This document shows positions 11,497-23,333 of a DNA stretch of 64,000 bases, piece after piece. This DNA is from Siphonodentalium dalli (lineage: Eukaryota; Mollusca; Scaphopoda; Gadilida; Siphonodentaliidae), in contig CP136061.1 of the NCBI GenBank assembly GCA_032622095.1, positions 196,092,935-196,156,934 of the forward strand, written 5' to 3'. The translations under genes were made by a program, and so were the position numbers. The notes beneath the pieces are model-generated. The model made no database searches. It was not told where the DNA came from and saw only the letters and a program-made list of their open reading frames with translations. Every line of letters starts with the position of its first letter. Positions within the stretch are counted from its first letter, which is position 1.

Positions 11497-11885
11497 CACG
11501 GTATGTTTTGCGGGTATTTCGTCGTAGAAAACGATATGGTGCCAGAATAGGAACGAAAACAAGCATATAAAATGCATCTGTACCACAGCTAACTATAGCT
11601 AACTATACGTGTGAAATAAAATGTCTGTTGTTCCACCTGTGCAATGCTAGCGGGATTTGCCTGTAAATAGCATGCAATTGTCTCGCAAGAATAAATCATA
11701 CAGCAGGTATTTGAAGGCAAATGCCAGTAGCACTGTTACAAGTGGACACAAAGAAATGTTCCTTTTCATGTATTTTGCTTTGGTAAAGATGCATGTTATA
11801 TTCACGTTTCCGTTCATATTCTGGCGCCATGTGATTTTCTATGAAGAAATGTCTGCAAAACATACCGTGCAAACTTGCCAGCGTA
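11497..11885. repeat. Foldback, TTTGCACGGTATGTTTTGC arms
   Basis: The left arm (TTTGCACGGTATGTTTTGCG, then GTGCCAGAATAGGAACG) is inverted at the right (CGTTCATATTCTGGCGCC, then GCAAAACATACCGTGCAAA). The interior is about 240 bp and carries no gene. Confidence 0.6.
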
Positions 11886-12024
11886 TGAACGTACCCTAAG
11901 GGATGGAATATCATATTAAACACAATTGCAGTGATGCCAAGTCCCTGCATCGATATACGTATATATATATGTACAGTATAATTTTTGCAGATGTCTTTTA
12001 TAATAGAGGAGGGAAGAATATGGG

Positions 12025-12275
12025 CTTTTCGACAAGCCTTGAAATAGTGTGTCTGTCATTTGCAGAATGAGGTCCCCAGAGGGTGAATTTAGTTATGCTA
12101 CCCCGCATTCACCATCTGGGGACCTCATTCTGCTTAAACCTCAGCAGAATGAGGTTCCAAGAGGGTGAATTTGGTGATGCTAGCCCGCTATGCGGGGTAG
12201 CATCACTAAATTCACCCTCTGGGGACCTCATTCTGCAAATGACAGTCACATTATTTCAAGGCTTGCTTTTCGATA
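12025..12275. mobile_element. Compact foldback with internal hairpins, CGACAAGCCTTGAAATA ends
   Basis: The outer arms are CGACAAGCCTTGAAATAGTG with GTCATTTGCAGAATGAGG, and the complementary TTATTTCAAGGCTTGC. Inside, GCAGAATGAGGTCCCCAGAG and its complement alternate four times, around GCTACCCCGCAT and ATGCGGGGTAGC. The 250 bp could fold into more than one alternative cruciform. Confidence 0.65.
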
Positions 12276-12737
12276 CTTCGAATGTAATCATGTGATCGCA
12301 ACGAAGATTTCTTCGTGAAATGTACACGTACATATAAGACAGACTAAAAGGACCCAAAGGCACTCGTATTGAGTAAATGTAAAACAAACATAAAAGTTTG
12401 TAAAACATTATACCACTAAGAAGAACATGGATATATAAATATACTTCGTTCTTATATTAATTATTGATGGCTCGATCCCCAATAACGAAATTTTGCGCGT
12501 TGAAACCATTGTTATCTGTTAGAGTGATTTGTCAACAAACATCGCTAATCGCGTAGTAATAAGATCAAATGTTATAGTCCAAATATGATTTTCAGATTAT
12601 ATTTCAAAGTTTTGGCCTTTTCCAATGCTTGCTATCAACTTTTGTATCTTATTGGCCTTTGCTTGACAATGCCACTTTAACAGTTTTGCTCACATTACAA
12701 AGGTTTCAATATTGGAAATCTCGTTATTGGAGGGTTA

Positions 12738-12885
12738 TTAACCCTTTCAGTGCCAAGTCCGATTTTTGTATCAACCCATATACCCTGTGCCAATGCAGAA
12801 TGCATTGGCCTAACAATTTTTCATCATTTGTTATTATTTTTTACAATTTTTTACAATTTTAATAATTTTTTCTTATATTCTTTAA
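12738..12885 (+). mobile_element. Left part of a TTAA-flanked CCCTTTCAGTGCCA element with collapsed hairpin
   Basis: The first ~55 bp (TTAACCCTTTCAGTGCCAAG onward) matches the intact copy at 26684. The hairpin is reduced to GTGCCAATGCAGAATGCATT, so the middle of the stem-loop has been removed exactly at the dyad. No right terminus is visible. Confidence 0.65.
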
Positions 12886-12938
12886 TTAATAACGAATATA
12901 AAAACAATCTCGATCTATTATTACATGTACATGTACTT

Positions 12939-13095
12939 AAGAAATGAAAGTAGTGTTTGTGTTATTGGGGGATACGGCGCTGTGGTCATTGGGGCACATT
13001 GTGTGAACCGCGAAGTGGTTCTCACTAAATGTGCCCGCAACGACCACAGCGCCGTATCCATCAATAACACACCCCCACCTCATTCATTTCTTATA
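12939..13095. repeat. GC-rich-stem foldback
   Basis: GGATACGGCGCTGTGGTC (about 12970-12987) pairs with GACCACAGCGCCGTATCC (13041-13058). Outer TAAGAAATGAA and TTCATTTCTTA also pair. The loop holds GTGAACCGCGAAGTGGTTCTC, itself a small hairpin. Confidence 0.7.
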
Positions 13096-13270
13096 GTTAT
13101 ATAGTTTTTTGATGATTTATTCTCATAAAAAAGAGCTGAGTATATTCTTATTTATTTTCACAAAATCTGCCGAGAATTTGAGATAGCCCACGCAGCATAT
13201 TAAGTATGCCCAATATAATATTTCCAAGCACTTAGCAACGATAACGTGATCGATATAATTAACTGGCCTC

Positions 13271-13675
13271 AGCTCCTCAATGTGCGAGATGACTCTGAGA
13301 TTATGTCCTTAAAAGTACGCCCAATTATTCTGCGGACCGCTTTTAGTGATTCGATCAGATTAGGTCAACAATTGTGACATCGCGTTCGTGTTACGGTCTG
13401 TGTTATTGGGGTATGACAAGGTTCACACAATTGGCAGTTGATCAATCACCGAACATGATTCAGTGTAACTATGTAAATATCTGTTAATAGACACCTGTTG
13501 CATAATGAACGACAACATATAATTATTATGAATAGTATACGTGTTCTTTCTATTCCTTGTCGATTACGGTTTTGGGATTTCAACAGAACTTACAAATACA
13601 TCATGTAGTAATAAACTCGCGATCGTTTCTCAGCTCCCCAATGTGCGAGATGACTCTGAGATTATATGTCCTTAA
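13271..13675 (+). repeat. Direct repeat pair of about 40 bp
   Basis: CAATGTGCGAGATGACTCTG with following GAGATTATGTCCTTAAA occurs near 13271-13312 and again near 13629-13675, preceded both times by CAGCTCC. Confidence 0.7.
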
Positions 13676-13998
13676 ATTGTGATCGCCATATGGCCTTCAT
13701 TTTTATCTATTAGTGGCAATCATATCTTTCGTCGTCGTGAAACACGAGAATCTTGCGAAACACAAAGTGCTAAGCTATGACCTGATAACAGCATAATTCA
13801 GTACAAAATAATCACGACACGAAGAACCAGTATCGCCTTACTGCGAGTGGCAATCACGATTGTCTTACAAACGGACTCGTAGTCGTCAATTTCGCGAAAA
13901 GGTTTTTGGAACTTGCGAAAAAAATTATGACTACAAATAGCTTATCGTAAGAATTATCTGTCGTCGTTCATTATGCGAAAGGTGTCTGTTGATAGTAA
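13485..13998. repeat. Inverted-repeat element, AATAGACACCTGTTGCATAATG ends
   Basis: The left AATAGACACCTGTTGCATAA then TGAACGAC is inverted at the right as GTCGTTCATTATGCGAAAGG then TGTCTGTTGATAG. The interior is about 430 bp, includes the second 13.6-kb direct repeat, and has no gene. Confidence 0.5.
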
Positions 13999-14048
13999 GT
14001 GTTGTCTCACAATTTTTTTTATCAAATGTATATGTTATTTCGCATGAA

Positions 14049-17000
14049 CACCCCCGTGTACGTGGTATCGCCAAAACCGAGGGTATCGTCAAAACCGAGA
14101 ATATGTGAAAGTCATTTTCACGTTTATGATATGGGGATATGTTTGTTTCTCATCGTAAAACAGACAACGAACAACGCATGTGTATGTCCACATGAAGCAG
14201 GAGTATTTATCCACCCGATGTCAATCAGTTTTCCCAGATCAAACCATTTAATATTTTTTGGCGAATTTTTTCAATAGTGTTTTTACTTTTGCTCACTCAA
14301 TTTTTCGCCCACTACTATAGTTCCTGGACGTCCACGCTGCCAACAAAAGTGCCGGTATATAGTTGAATCTGTCAATGAAAGCATAGGATTGAACAGAATT
14401 TTAAAAATCAGTGTGTTCTCAATATACGCGCGACATTGATGGACCACTGTCGGCACAGAAAGATGTTAACGCCACAGATGAAGATGTTACCAAACGCCGA
14501 GCATCTGTGCAGTAAATATGCGTATCACTTAAGGAGTTCTGATGCGTTTTCGAGTGTTTTTATGTGTATCTGAGACTGATCAATTGGACTGCGAATGTCA
14601 TCTGAAATATGAATCCATAACATATTCTAAATATTGTGTACGTATCTATTATGAATGTATTTCAATTGAAATTAATTGAACATCCATCTCATAATTCAGA
14701 TTTTCGATCTCAAAAAGGTGAATGAATGATAACGCGATGCCTCGATCACACTCACATGAATGATGTCGTTCGTATGCATGCAGCTAACCGGATATTCGTT
14801 TAGTAGTAACATGCTTGGGGTTTGTATATAGATCACACATGCACGCAGGACGACACGCTACGGCGTATCAACGATTAGTTAATACCATGTTTAATTTACA
14901 GACTTTATGACTCGTTCCCACTCGAGTAGACCGTTACGCAACAATGAAACCGAATCATCTTATCGAATATACACATATCTATGGAATCCTATTAGGGCCA
15001 CTTGCTAATGGCGCTTTCGGCGCGATGCGCCGAAAGCGACAAAAAGTGCGCCATTAGTAACGCGCCGAAAGCGACAAAATATGCGCCGTTACGGCGCACT
15101 CTTTGTCGCTTTCGGCGCACTTTTTGTCGCTTTCGGCGCCGAAAGCGACAAAATGTGCGATATTAGCGCATGTTTCGGCGCGCCGAAAGCGACAAAATGT
15201 GCGCCGTAACGGCGCACATTTTGTCGCTTTCGGCGCGTTACTAATGGCGCACTTTTCGTCGCTTTCGGCGCGCGCCGAAAGCGCCATTAGGCATACTATT
15301 AGGTCGACTCTCTAATGGCGCGCGCCGGAAGCGACAAAAAGTGCGCCATTAGGGTATGTATCGGCGCGCGCCGAAAGCGCCGAAAGCGACAAAAAGTGCG
15401 CCGAAAGCGCCATTAGCAAGTGGCCCTAATAGGATTCCATACATATCGTATATAGCTACAAATTATGCAATTATGGCTTTTTTAAGAGTCATCAGATAAT
15501 ATTGTAACGATTCTATGTTAACCCGTAGACATCCGTAGACATATGATCAGAATGTATTATGTGTGGCACACGTGTGTTCTTTCTCATCTGGAGATCAATC
15601 TTTATTGTGTCTATGTAGTACATGTAGTCAGCTTACCAAGCTACAACACCGTGGTTAAACAAAATCAAACCAGACCATGCGGTTTTGATAAATGAACGTA
15701 TCTTCCTCAGATGAAGCTATATATCTCCCAGTTAAATGGTGATATCCACTATTCAAAACATAATTTCGCAAAACGGAATGTTCCCTCAATGGGATAGCGA
15801 ACATAGCTTGCTCTCACCCTGATAAATTTAATAGAAATTCCTACTCATTTACGATTTTATCATAAAAAGTAGACACTTTTTGACGCAGGATATGCAACCT
15901 ATATGATAACATAGTGAAGTATTATGTCAATATTATGCCCACTAAATATGTGGTCCTAGGGCTAAATTAGAAAAGTTATAAACTATAGTGTAATTTACAT
16001 GTGTATATAACAATCATGACAGTATAAACATGTTCCACAGTAAAGTGTTTATTACCAATAGCAGTAAGTATGTTGTATATATAGTATGTATATACCCACG
16101 TGGTAAATCGATAACATAAGGACCATTCTGTGTTCATACATGTAACTGTTAGTTGCTTTGTGCCATTACTTTCAATGGTGTATTGGCAATCGCAATGTGT
16201 ATACGTTACACCAGGTTACACCGCTCATATCCGAATGCCAACCTCTCCGGCCCCCATGCACGAAATTGTGTGCCACAAATGTGTGCCACACATAATACAT
16301 TGTGATCATATGTGTACGGATGTTTAGGGTTAACATAGAATCGTTACAATATTATCTGATGACTCTTAAAAAAGCCATAACTGCATAATTTGTAGCTATA
16401 CGATATGTGTATATTCGATAAGATTATTCGGTTACTTTGTCGCGTAACGGTCCAATCGAGTGGGAACGAGTTATAAAGTCTGTAAAATAAACATGATTAT
16501 AACAAATCGTTGATGCGTCGTAGCGTGTCGTCCTGCGTGTGTAGTCTATATACAAACCACAAGCATGTTAATACTAAACGAATATCCTGTTAGCTGCATG
16601 CATACGAACGACATCATTCATGTGAGTGTGATCAAGGCATCGCGTTATCATTCATTCACCTTTTTGAGATCGCAAATCTGAATTCTGAGATGGATGTTCA
16701 ATTAATTTCAATTGAAATACATTCATAATAGATATGTATACAATATTTCGAATATGTTATGGATTCATATTTCAGATGACATTCGCAGTCCAATTGATCA
16801 GTCTCAGATACACATAAAAACACTCGAAAACGCATAAAAACTCGTGATACACATATTTACTGCACAGATGCTCGGCGTTTGGTAACATCTTCATCTGTGG
16901 CGTTAACATCTTTCTGGGCCGACAGTGGTCCATCCATATCGCGCGTATATTGAGAACACACTGATTTTTTTATATTCTGTTCAATCCTATGCTTCATTGA

Positions 17001-17332
17001 CAAATTCAACTATATACCGACATTTGTGTTGGCAGCGTGGACGTCCAGGAACTATACTAGTGGTGGATGTTCTCGAAAATTTGAGTGAGCTAAAGCAAAA
17101 ACACTATTGAAAAAAATCGCCAAAAAATATTAAATGGTTTGATCTGGGAAAACTGATTGACAGCGGGTCGATAAATACTCCTGCTTCGCTCGGACATGCG
17201 CATGCGTTGTTCGTTGTCTGTTTTACGATGAGAAACAAACATATCCCCATATCATATACGTGAAAATGACTTTCCCATATTCTCGGTTTTGGCGATACCC
17301 TCGGTTTTGGCGATACCACGTACACGGGGGTG
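14049..17332. mobile_element. Long-arm foldback element, 3.3 kb
   Basis: The left arm (14049-14979 plus 15442-15590) and right arm (about 16265-17332) are near-identical inverted copies of over 1 kb. They begin CACCCCCGTGTACGTGGTAT and end with its complement. The about 670-bp loop has no convincing gene. The left arm is interrupted by a separate hairpin element (14980-15441). No transposase was recognised and I found no clear target duplication. It could be a non-autonomous long-TIR transposon or a segmental inverted duplication. Confidence 0.8.
14980..15441. mobile_element. CpG-rich hairpin-array element nested in the foldback arm
   Basis: The ends are inverted (ATGGAATCCTATTAGGGCCA with ACTTGCTAATGGCGC, and the complement ending GGATTCCAT). 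The flanks ACATATCT and ACATATCG suggest an 8-bp target duplication with one change; the intact site survives in the opposite arm (near 16405-16420). The interior consists only of shuffled inverted blocks GCGCCGAAAGCGACAAAA and GTGCGCC(G/A), making a nested array of potential hairpins. Its GC content is far above its surroundings. Frames across it are by-products of the repeat. Confidence 0.8.
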
Positions 17333-17352
17333 ATGCACCCACTTCGAAGACA

Positions 17353-19121
17353 TTAAAGGTACACTCAATCCCCGATTAGATGGTCCCCATATCATCAGAT
17401 TCCAACAAAAACAACAACACAATTTTTTAGCTCAAATATACTTTTAAAGACAAAAATGATCCGTCATTTGTCATGTCATGACTGTTTGACATTGACATGT
17501 AGATGGAAACGAGTCATTTTGGGGTCATTCGGCAAAAAAACATGGCCGCCAGAGGCCATCCTGGATTTCAAAATTCAATCCATTAGCAAGGACTACAGTC
17601 CATACTGTTCGTCTGATCATCGTGAAAGTTGTCAGGGATGTTAATATTGACATGCAGATGGGAACGAGTTATTTGTGGTCATTCGGCCATAAAACATGGC
17701 CGCTGGCAACCATCTTGGATTTTACTCTTTGCATGACTAAATCCGTTGGCACGGGCTACAAGTCGTACCTGTGGTCTGATCATTATGAAATTTCTCATGG
17801 CTGTTGACATTGACATTAGATGGGAACGAATCAGTTTGGGGTCATTCGGTGAAAAACATGGCCACCAGCGGCCATCTTGGATTTCAAAATTTAATCCATT
17901 AGCACGGGTTACAGACCGGAGTGTTCGTCTGATCATCATGATATCTGTCGTGGATGTTAATAATGACATGTAGATGGGTCATTCGGTCATAAAACATTGC
18001 CGCCAGCAGCCATCTTGGATTTACTCTTTGCATGACTAAATCCTTTGGCACGGGCTACAAGTCATGCCTTTGGTCGGATCTTTATCAAATTTGTCATGTA
18101 TTTGACATTGACATGCAGATAGGGATGAGTGATTTCGGGGTCATTCGGCAAGTAGAACATGGCCGCCGGCAGCCAATTTGGATTGTATACTCTTTGCATG
18201 ACTAAATCCTTGGGCATGGGCTACACATCGTACCTTTGGTCGGATCATTATGAGATTTGTCATAGCTGTTGATATTGACATGCAGATGGGAACGGGGAAT
18301 TTTTGGGTCATTCGGCAAAAAAAAACCATGGTTGCCAGCGACCATCTTGGGTTTCAAAATTCAATCCATTAGTACGGGCTACATGTAGATGGGAACGAGT
18401 CATCTTGGGGTCATTTGGCCATAAAACATGGCCGCCGGCAGCCATCTTGACTAAATCCTTGGGCACAATATACAGACCACACCCACATCTGATCATCACC
18501 AAACTTCATATGGATCATCGGGGTGACCTCTAGATAGAAGCCATAAATTGTTTTCAAATTTCGTTGAAAACATGACCACAAACGGCCATCTTGGTTTTAC
18601 TCTTTAGCACAATTTACAGTCCACCTCCCTCATCCGTTCATCACCAAACTTCATATTGATCTTGATATAGATCTACTAGATGGAGCTATCACATATTTTG
18701 AATTTCATTGGTAAAAATGGCCGCCAGCGAGCATCTTGGAATTAACTTTATATATATCTCTTCAAGTTGATATCTAGTATTACTTATTCATTTCAACTTT
18801 CCGCATTCCTAATCAAATTGCCCAAAAACGTGTTGTTTATCGACGAAATTTGGCCGGTTGTCAATTATCTAACACCCAAAGCCACTTGATTTTAGAGCTA
18901 TCCATCTTCATCTACAATTTGGTCCGAGACCGTCGGCTTGACGAATATTTGCCAGGTCGCCAAAAATTACATATCTCGTGAAATAACAAATTTCAAATAT
19001 CTATATCTGATCACTCTGAGCTTTGATTGGTGGGTTCCTCGACTCGGATCAAATATATTGTTTTTACCCCCGAAACCAAAGAAATAGTAATGTGGCAGCT
19101 TTAATTCGGATGCATCTTTAA
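17353..19121. mobile_element. TTAA-flanked element, GGTACTCAATCCGA family, expanded by satellite
   Basis: The left end TTAAAGGTACACTCAATCCC and right end AATTCGGATGCATCTTTAA match the ends of copies at 25279, 40533 and 43423. Those copies are 295-466 bp; here the middle holds about 1.3 kb of tandem satellite (17456-18760). Confidence 0.7.
17456..18760 (+). repeat. Diverged tandem satellite, ATGGCCGCC...GCCATCTTGGATTT
   Basis: About nine units of roughly 140-165 bp each carry GGTCATTCGG, a CATGGCCGCC-like core, GCCATCTTGGATTT and a TCTGATCAT block. Two unit types partly alternate (CAAAATTCAATCCATTAGCA versus TTTGCATGACTAAATCC). Relatives lie at 23465-23870 inside another element. Open frames here are repeat artefacts. 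Confidence 0.8.
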
Positions 19122-19127
19122 GTCCCT

Positions 19128-19472
19128 TTAACCCTTTACCCAACAGAACGGCCCTGTGCCAATGCATTCTCTTATATATGCGAGTCGACCATAGGTCGCC
19201 TCGCATATATAAGAGAATGCATTGGCTTAACACATATTAAAAATTATTTTAAAAAATTAGGCCAATGCATTCTCTTATATATGCGAGGCGACCTATGGTC
19301 GACTCGCATATATAAGAGAATGCATTGGCACAGGGCATAACTGTAACCATCACAATATGGTCAATGAACCGGTTCCAATGATATCCACATTTGTATGGTG
19401 TTATTGAGACAGACCGATGTTATTTTAGACTGTTGAAGTTGTATTTGGCCGTTTTGTTGGGTAAAGGGTTAA
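19128..19472 (-). mobile_element. TTAA-flanked element, CCCTTTACCCAACA family (copy 2) with hairpin cassette
   Basis: It runs TTAACCCTTTACCCAACAGA to TGTTGGGTAAAGGGTTAA, inverted relative to the 1791 copy. Two perfect hairpins lie at 19153-19335. It starts only 6 bp after the end of the preceding TTAA element. Confidence 0.85.
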
Positions 19473-20977
19473 GATGTCTAATGTTTACAGCGACACGCAC
19501 CGATAAACACCAGACTCCCATTTAAACTATTCGTTGCATTCAATACAAGATTGGTGTTCCGTTCACACCATGTTGTGTGGTTTGAATGTTGTCAAACAAA
19601 CCTGTTCAACCGGACCATATGTGTATATATACGCCATTTGCCTATATATAGGCATACCTCTACGCAAGCAGTATATATAATAATTTAAACTGCGCTATTT
19701 CTAATTTGTCCTGGTTAGATGGTCGTCTTTGTTGACAAATGCATTAGTACCCATACATATATATTTTCTGCTTTCAAGGTTTTATCAAGCAAACTGAAAT
19801 TCCCCTTTCGCAAGCGTTTATATGAGAAACCAAAAATCACACTTACCCGATTTCAATTTGTTTAAACACAATTTTCAATAATGAATGGGAATGAAATGGC
19901 TATTTATTTAACGGCTGTTAATTGCTGTATACATATACTCCGTTCATTTTCTGGATTTCCCAATCTAATTTTGTAACAACATACTGGCGATGTTGGCGGA
20001 TTCGTCATACCCCAGCTGTCGTTTTTCTTCGGTCACGAAAAAAAACGACCACAAACTGGACCACAAACATATATTTATTGAATTTGGCGTTGAGGGTATG
20101 AACATATCCAATAACATCGATTGTATTAAGTGTATCTTTGGGATCTTACCTGTATGTGCACTTTTCACACGTTTCTAGTTGAGGACATCTGAACACAAAG
20201 AACTAATATGTATATATATTTTATATAGGAAATATCGATCTGCTCTGAAATTCGCCTCTTCGTGTGTACGTGAATAGGTTATCGCAATAATGCATGGACT
20301 CTAAATGGATGTTATCACGTAATCGGTGACACGGGAACCATGTGAAGTTGGAAAATGACGACCACAGAATATAATGCGTGTGTTCCTTGGCACCTTTATG
20401 AAGAATTGAATTGAAGAAATATGGTAAGTGAAGTATCTTCCAAGCCTTAGCGTTTATGTCCAAACGTCAATGCCGGGGAATTGAAATAAATGAATATAAT
20501 TTTAAAGCCAAATTGCGGTTTGCGCTCCAATACTCACCAAATAATATTCGCCTTCAACTAGCTACCTTTACTGGCAGTATTTTCTCGCAGAAAGACGCAT
20601 TAAAGTCATACAAATGCAACTTTGAACACGGTGTTTAGATCCCAGACAAACAGCAGCCATGCGTACGGCATGGAACAGAAAAGAGCGTTTCGTCTTAGTC
20701 TATTCCTGATATGGTAGAAATAAAGAGCGTTTGTTTCACTTCTGCGCGAAAAATTGAAAACAGCTGAAAAATAGCTGTGACCATGGCAAGTATTTTTCAG
20801 AGCATATGAAGTCGGTATATCAGTTTTTCTTGTATTTATCAACCTATCTTATACCGCCTTCCAAATTACGTAGACAACATTTGGAAGCTCGAATAGTCGA
20901 ATAAGCAATGTCCGTTTAAGGTTCTGACTTATTCAATGGTGTTGTATTTAACGATACCGTGTCATATTTGATACCAA
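19473..20977. other. No gene recognised
   Basis: Unique AT-rich sequence. Part of 20630-20977 (AATAAAGAGCGTTT and neighbours) resembles the interior of the 38139 element. No coding support was seen. Confidence 0.4.
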
Positions 20978-21048
20978 TTAAAGATACGGTAAGCGTTGGC
21001 GGTGAGTATTGCTGGCATACTAGTCATATCCGTTAAAACCCCCACAAA
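20978..21048 (+). mobile_element. Left end of a TTAA-type GGCGTTGGCGG element split by a later insertion
   Basis: TTAAAGATACGGTAAGCGTT then GGCGGTGAGTATTGCTG matches the start of the 38139 copy. It is cut at CCACAAA by the CAGGGG element and appears to resume at 22570. Confidence 0.5.
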
Positions 21049-22562
21049 CAGGGGGGGGGGGGGGGGTCGAAAAAAATTTCCAGGCACGTATGATCATTTT
21101 AATTTTTTCCGGCCACGGGGGACCCACCCACCCAATTTCTTCCGTTTCCGGCCTTTTTTTCCAGGCAATTTTGGACACCCACCCTTTTTTTTCCGTTTCA
21201 GGAACTTTTTTCCGGTCAGTTTTTGACACCCACCCCCCTTAAATTTGAGAAAAAAATTCAATTGAGCAACCAAATAGCTGATTATCCTGCATTATCATAA
21301 TTTATTGCGCGATATTGGAATAGAACAGTGCATAATGAGATAACTATACTATTTGAATTTATCATATAAGTGTAATTAATCAAGAAATGTGTCAACATAA
21401 TCACATTTCTAGGGATATATAGGCAGAGTGCCAAGGTTTTTATTAACATTCATTTTCATAATATATAGTCACATGATCTAGTCACATAATCACATTTGAG
21501 TATTCTACAGAATACATGATACCGGTACAACAAATTTCAGATTATTTGATATTTTGATATTTGCTATGTGATATACAGTAATGCCCTAATTAATCGACTC
21601 CATAACCACAGCAGAATAATGGGTAATTTAATTTTAATTTCCGACTAAATCACTAAATCCTGAAAAATTACCCATTATTCTGCTGTGGTTATGGAGTCGT
21701 TTATTTAGGGCATTACTGTATTGCTGCAATCAAATTGTTTATCAAAACATGTGGAAATACAACTGTTCATCCCAGTTCATCCCAGTTTGAAGAATAATGC
21801 TAATACCAAACATAACCATGATATACATGCGTGACTCTTCTTGGGGCATCTCAGAAACCAGAACTGAGGAAACATGTTATAGCGTGTACTGGCAGGCTGG
21901 TAGCCACTGCCTGAACTAATAGGCTTCGTAATAATTGGGAATAATATGGATGGATAGCCCAATTTCACTTCTTTTTTGCTCATGATATCAGTGACGATAA
22001 AATCTTCGTTACTGTGATTAACATTACAAGCTTATCCACATTAACATGGAAAACAATGTGAAATTATTCAAGCTGGCCCGGCTGGCCTTCAATTTATTTG
22101 TTAAGATTTTATGTTTTACGTTGTCAAAAGTCTATTTTATTCCATTATTTATTATATCTTTATTTCCATGTCACATATGGTCAAGACAGTGTGCTTTCAT
22201 TTTATTGCTTATTTTCAGCTGAGTTCTGCATAGTTATTCTTATTTTGTTGTATCAGTAGATGGAATCCTGATTAAATTTTATTTTTCCAATAGCGCAGTG
22301 TCTAGTTCTATCAAGTTGAATTTTGGTTATTATTGGCCATTGTGCAACTGATCCAACTTCTGATAACTTCTATATGTAGTATAGCATTAGTATTAACTAT
22401 ATATGACCTGTTTCTGTTCAAAACACATAAAATAAAAATAAGATTCAATAGCAGGAATGGAATTTTTTTTTGGCATATGGAAAAAACTTTTTTTTGGACC
22501 CAAGAGACACCCACCCACCCCATCATACGTGCCTGGAATTTTTTTCCGACCCCCCCCCCCTG
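21049..22562. mobile_element. CAGGGG-ended DNA transposon remnant, 1.5 kb
   Basis: Inverted ends: CAGGGGG(n)TCG, then TTTCCAGGCACGTATGATC at the left; ATCATACGTGCCTGGAA, then CCGACCCC(n)CTG at the right. CCACAAA is duplicated on both sides (21042-21048 and 22563-22569). CAGGGG ends are common in hAT-like elements, although a 7-bp duplication is one short of the usual 8. No transposase frame is present. A palindromic MITE (21574-21720) is nested inside. Confidence 0.75.
21574..21720. mobile_element. CAGTAATGCCC palindrome nested in the CAGGGG element
   Basis: TACAGTAATGCCCTAATTAA at the left, TTATTTAGGGCATTACTGTA at the right. The arms carry CTCCATAACC and its complement, a third arm-matched subtype. 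Confidence 0.8.
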
Positions 22563-22973
22563 CCACAAAGGGTATTATATTATGTTAGCTACGGTACTCT
22601 GTGTTATGTAAACAAACGACATGTCATATACACACGGTACATAGAGAGTATGCGAAAAGCAAAACACTCAACACTGGGGAGACCCAGCGAACTTAAGTTA
22701 GAAATGTCACCAAGTTGTTTACAACGTATCGGCATAGCGTGTGCTAATCATCACCTCTCAAGATTTCGGTGTTGACTGGGTCACCGTGAATCACTCTCCT
22801 AACTATTAGGCTATTATTTCGATTACACGTATATAGAGCGTTGAAATCTCCCTATACTAAGCCCAGTACTTAGCCCAGCGTACATTATTTCGTCACAATC
22901 AGAACACAACATCAAACATTGTGGTATATTATGTACGGCGGCCTGGAACCGCCACCTCCTCTTCAGTTAGTAT

Positions 22974-23333
22974 CCTGATATATCAGGTTACGTATCCTGA
23001 TATATCAGGTTAGTATCCTGATACATCAGGTTACGTATCCTGATATATCAGGTTATTAACCTGATATATCAGGTTACGTATCCTGATATATCAGGTTATT
23101 ATCCTGATATATCAGGTTACGTATCCTGATATATCAGGTTAGTATCCTGATATATCAGGTTACGTATCTTGATATATCAGGTTATTATCCTGATATATCA
23201 GGTTACGTATCCTGATATATCAGGTTACGTATCCTGATATATCAGGTTATTATCCTAATATATCAGGTTATTATCCTGATATATCAGGTTATGTATCCTG
23301 ATATATCAGGTTATGTATCCTGATATATCAGGT
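22974..23333 (+). repeat. Palindromic minisatellite, 17 units of 20-22 bp
   Basis: Each unit contains the 14-bp palindrome CCTGATATATCAGG separated by TTACGTAT, TTAGTAT or TTATTAT. Three more units in inverted context lie at about 24874-24938. Confidence 0.9.

Noticed and set aside
15054-15315. 70-77-codon frames on both strands rich in CRFRRAE or SLSARAES
   Set aside because: Arise from the GCGCCGAAAGCGACAAAA hairpin modules, open on both strands.
17456-18533. Overlapping frames on both strands through the ATGGCCGCC region
   Set aside because: Tandem satellite; frames change strand and phase from unit to unit.
20996-21229. Frames with GGGGGRKKFPG or RPRGTHPPNFF
   Set aside because: Terminal repeat and subterminal CCACCC blocks of the CAGGGG element.
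22974-23333. CRISPR-like regular array of palindromic units
   Set aside because: Units are contiguous 20-22-bp repeats without unique spacers, lie in a transposon TIR, and the window is from an animal genome.
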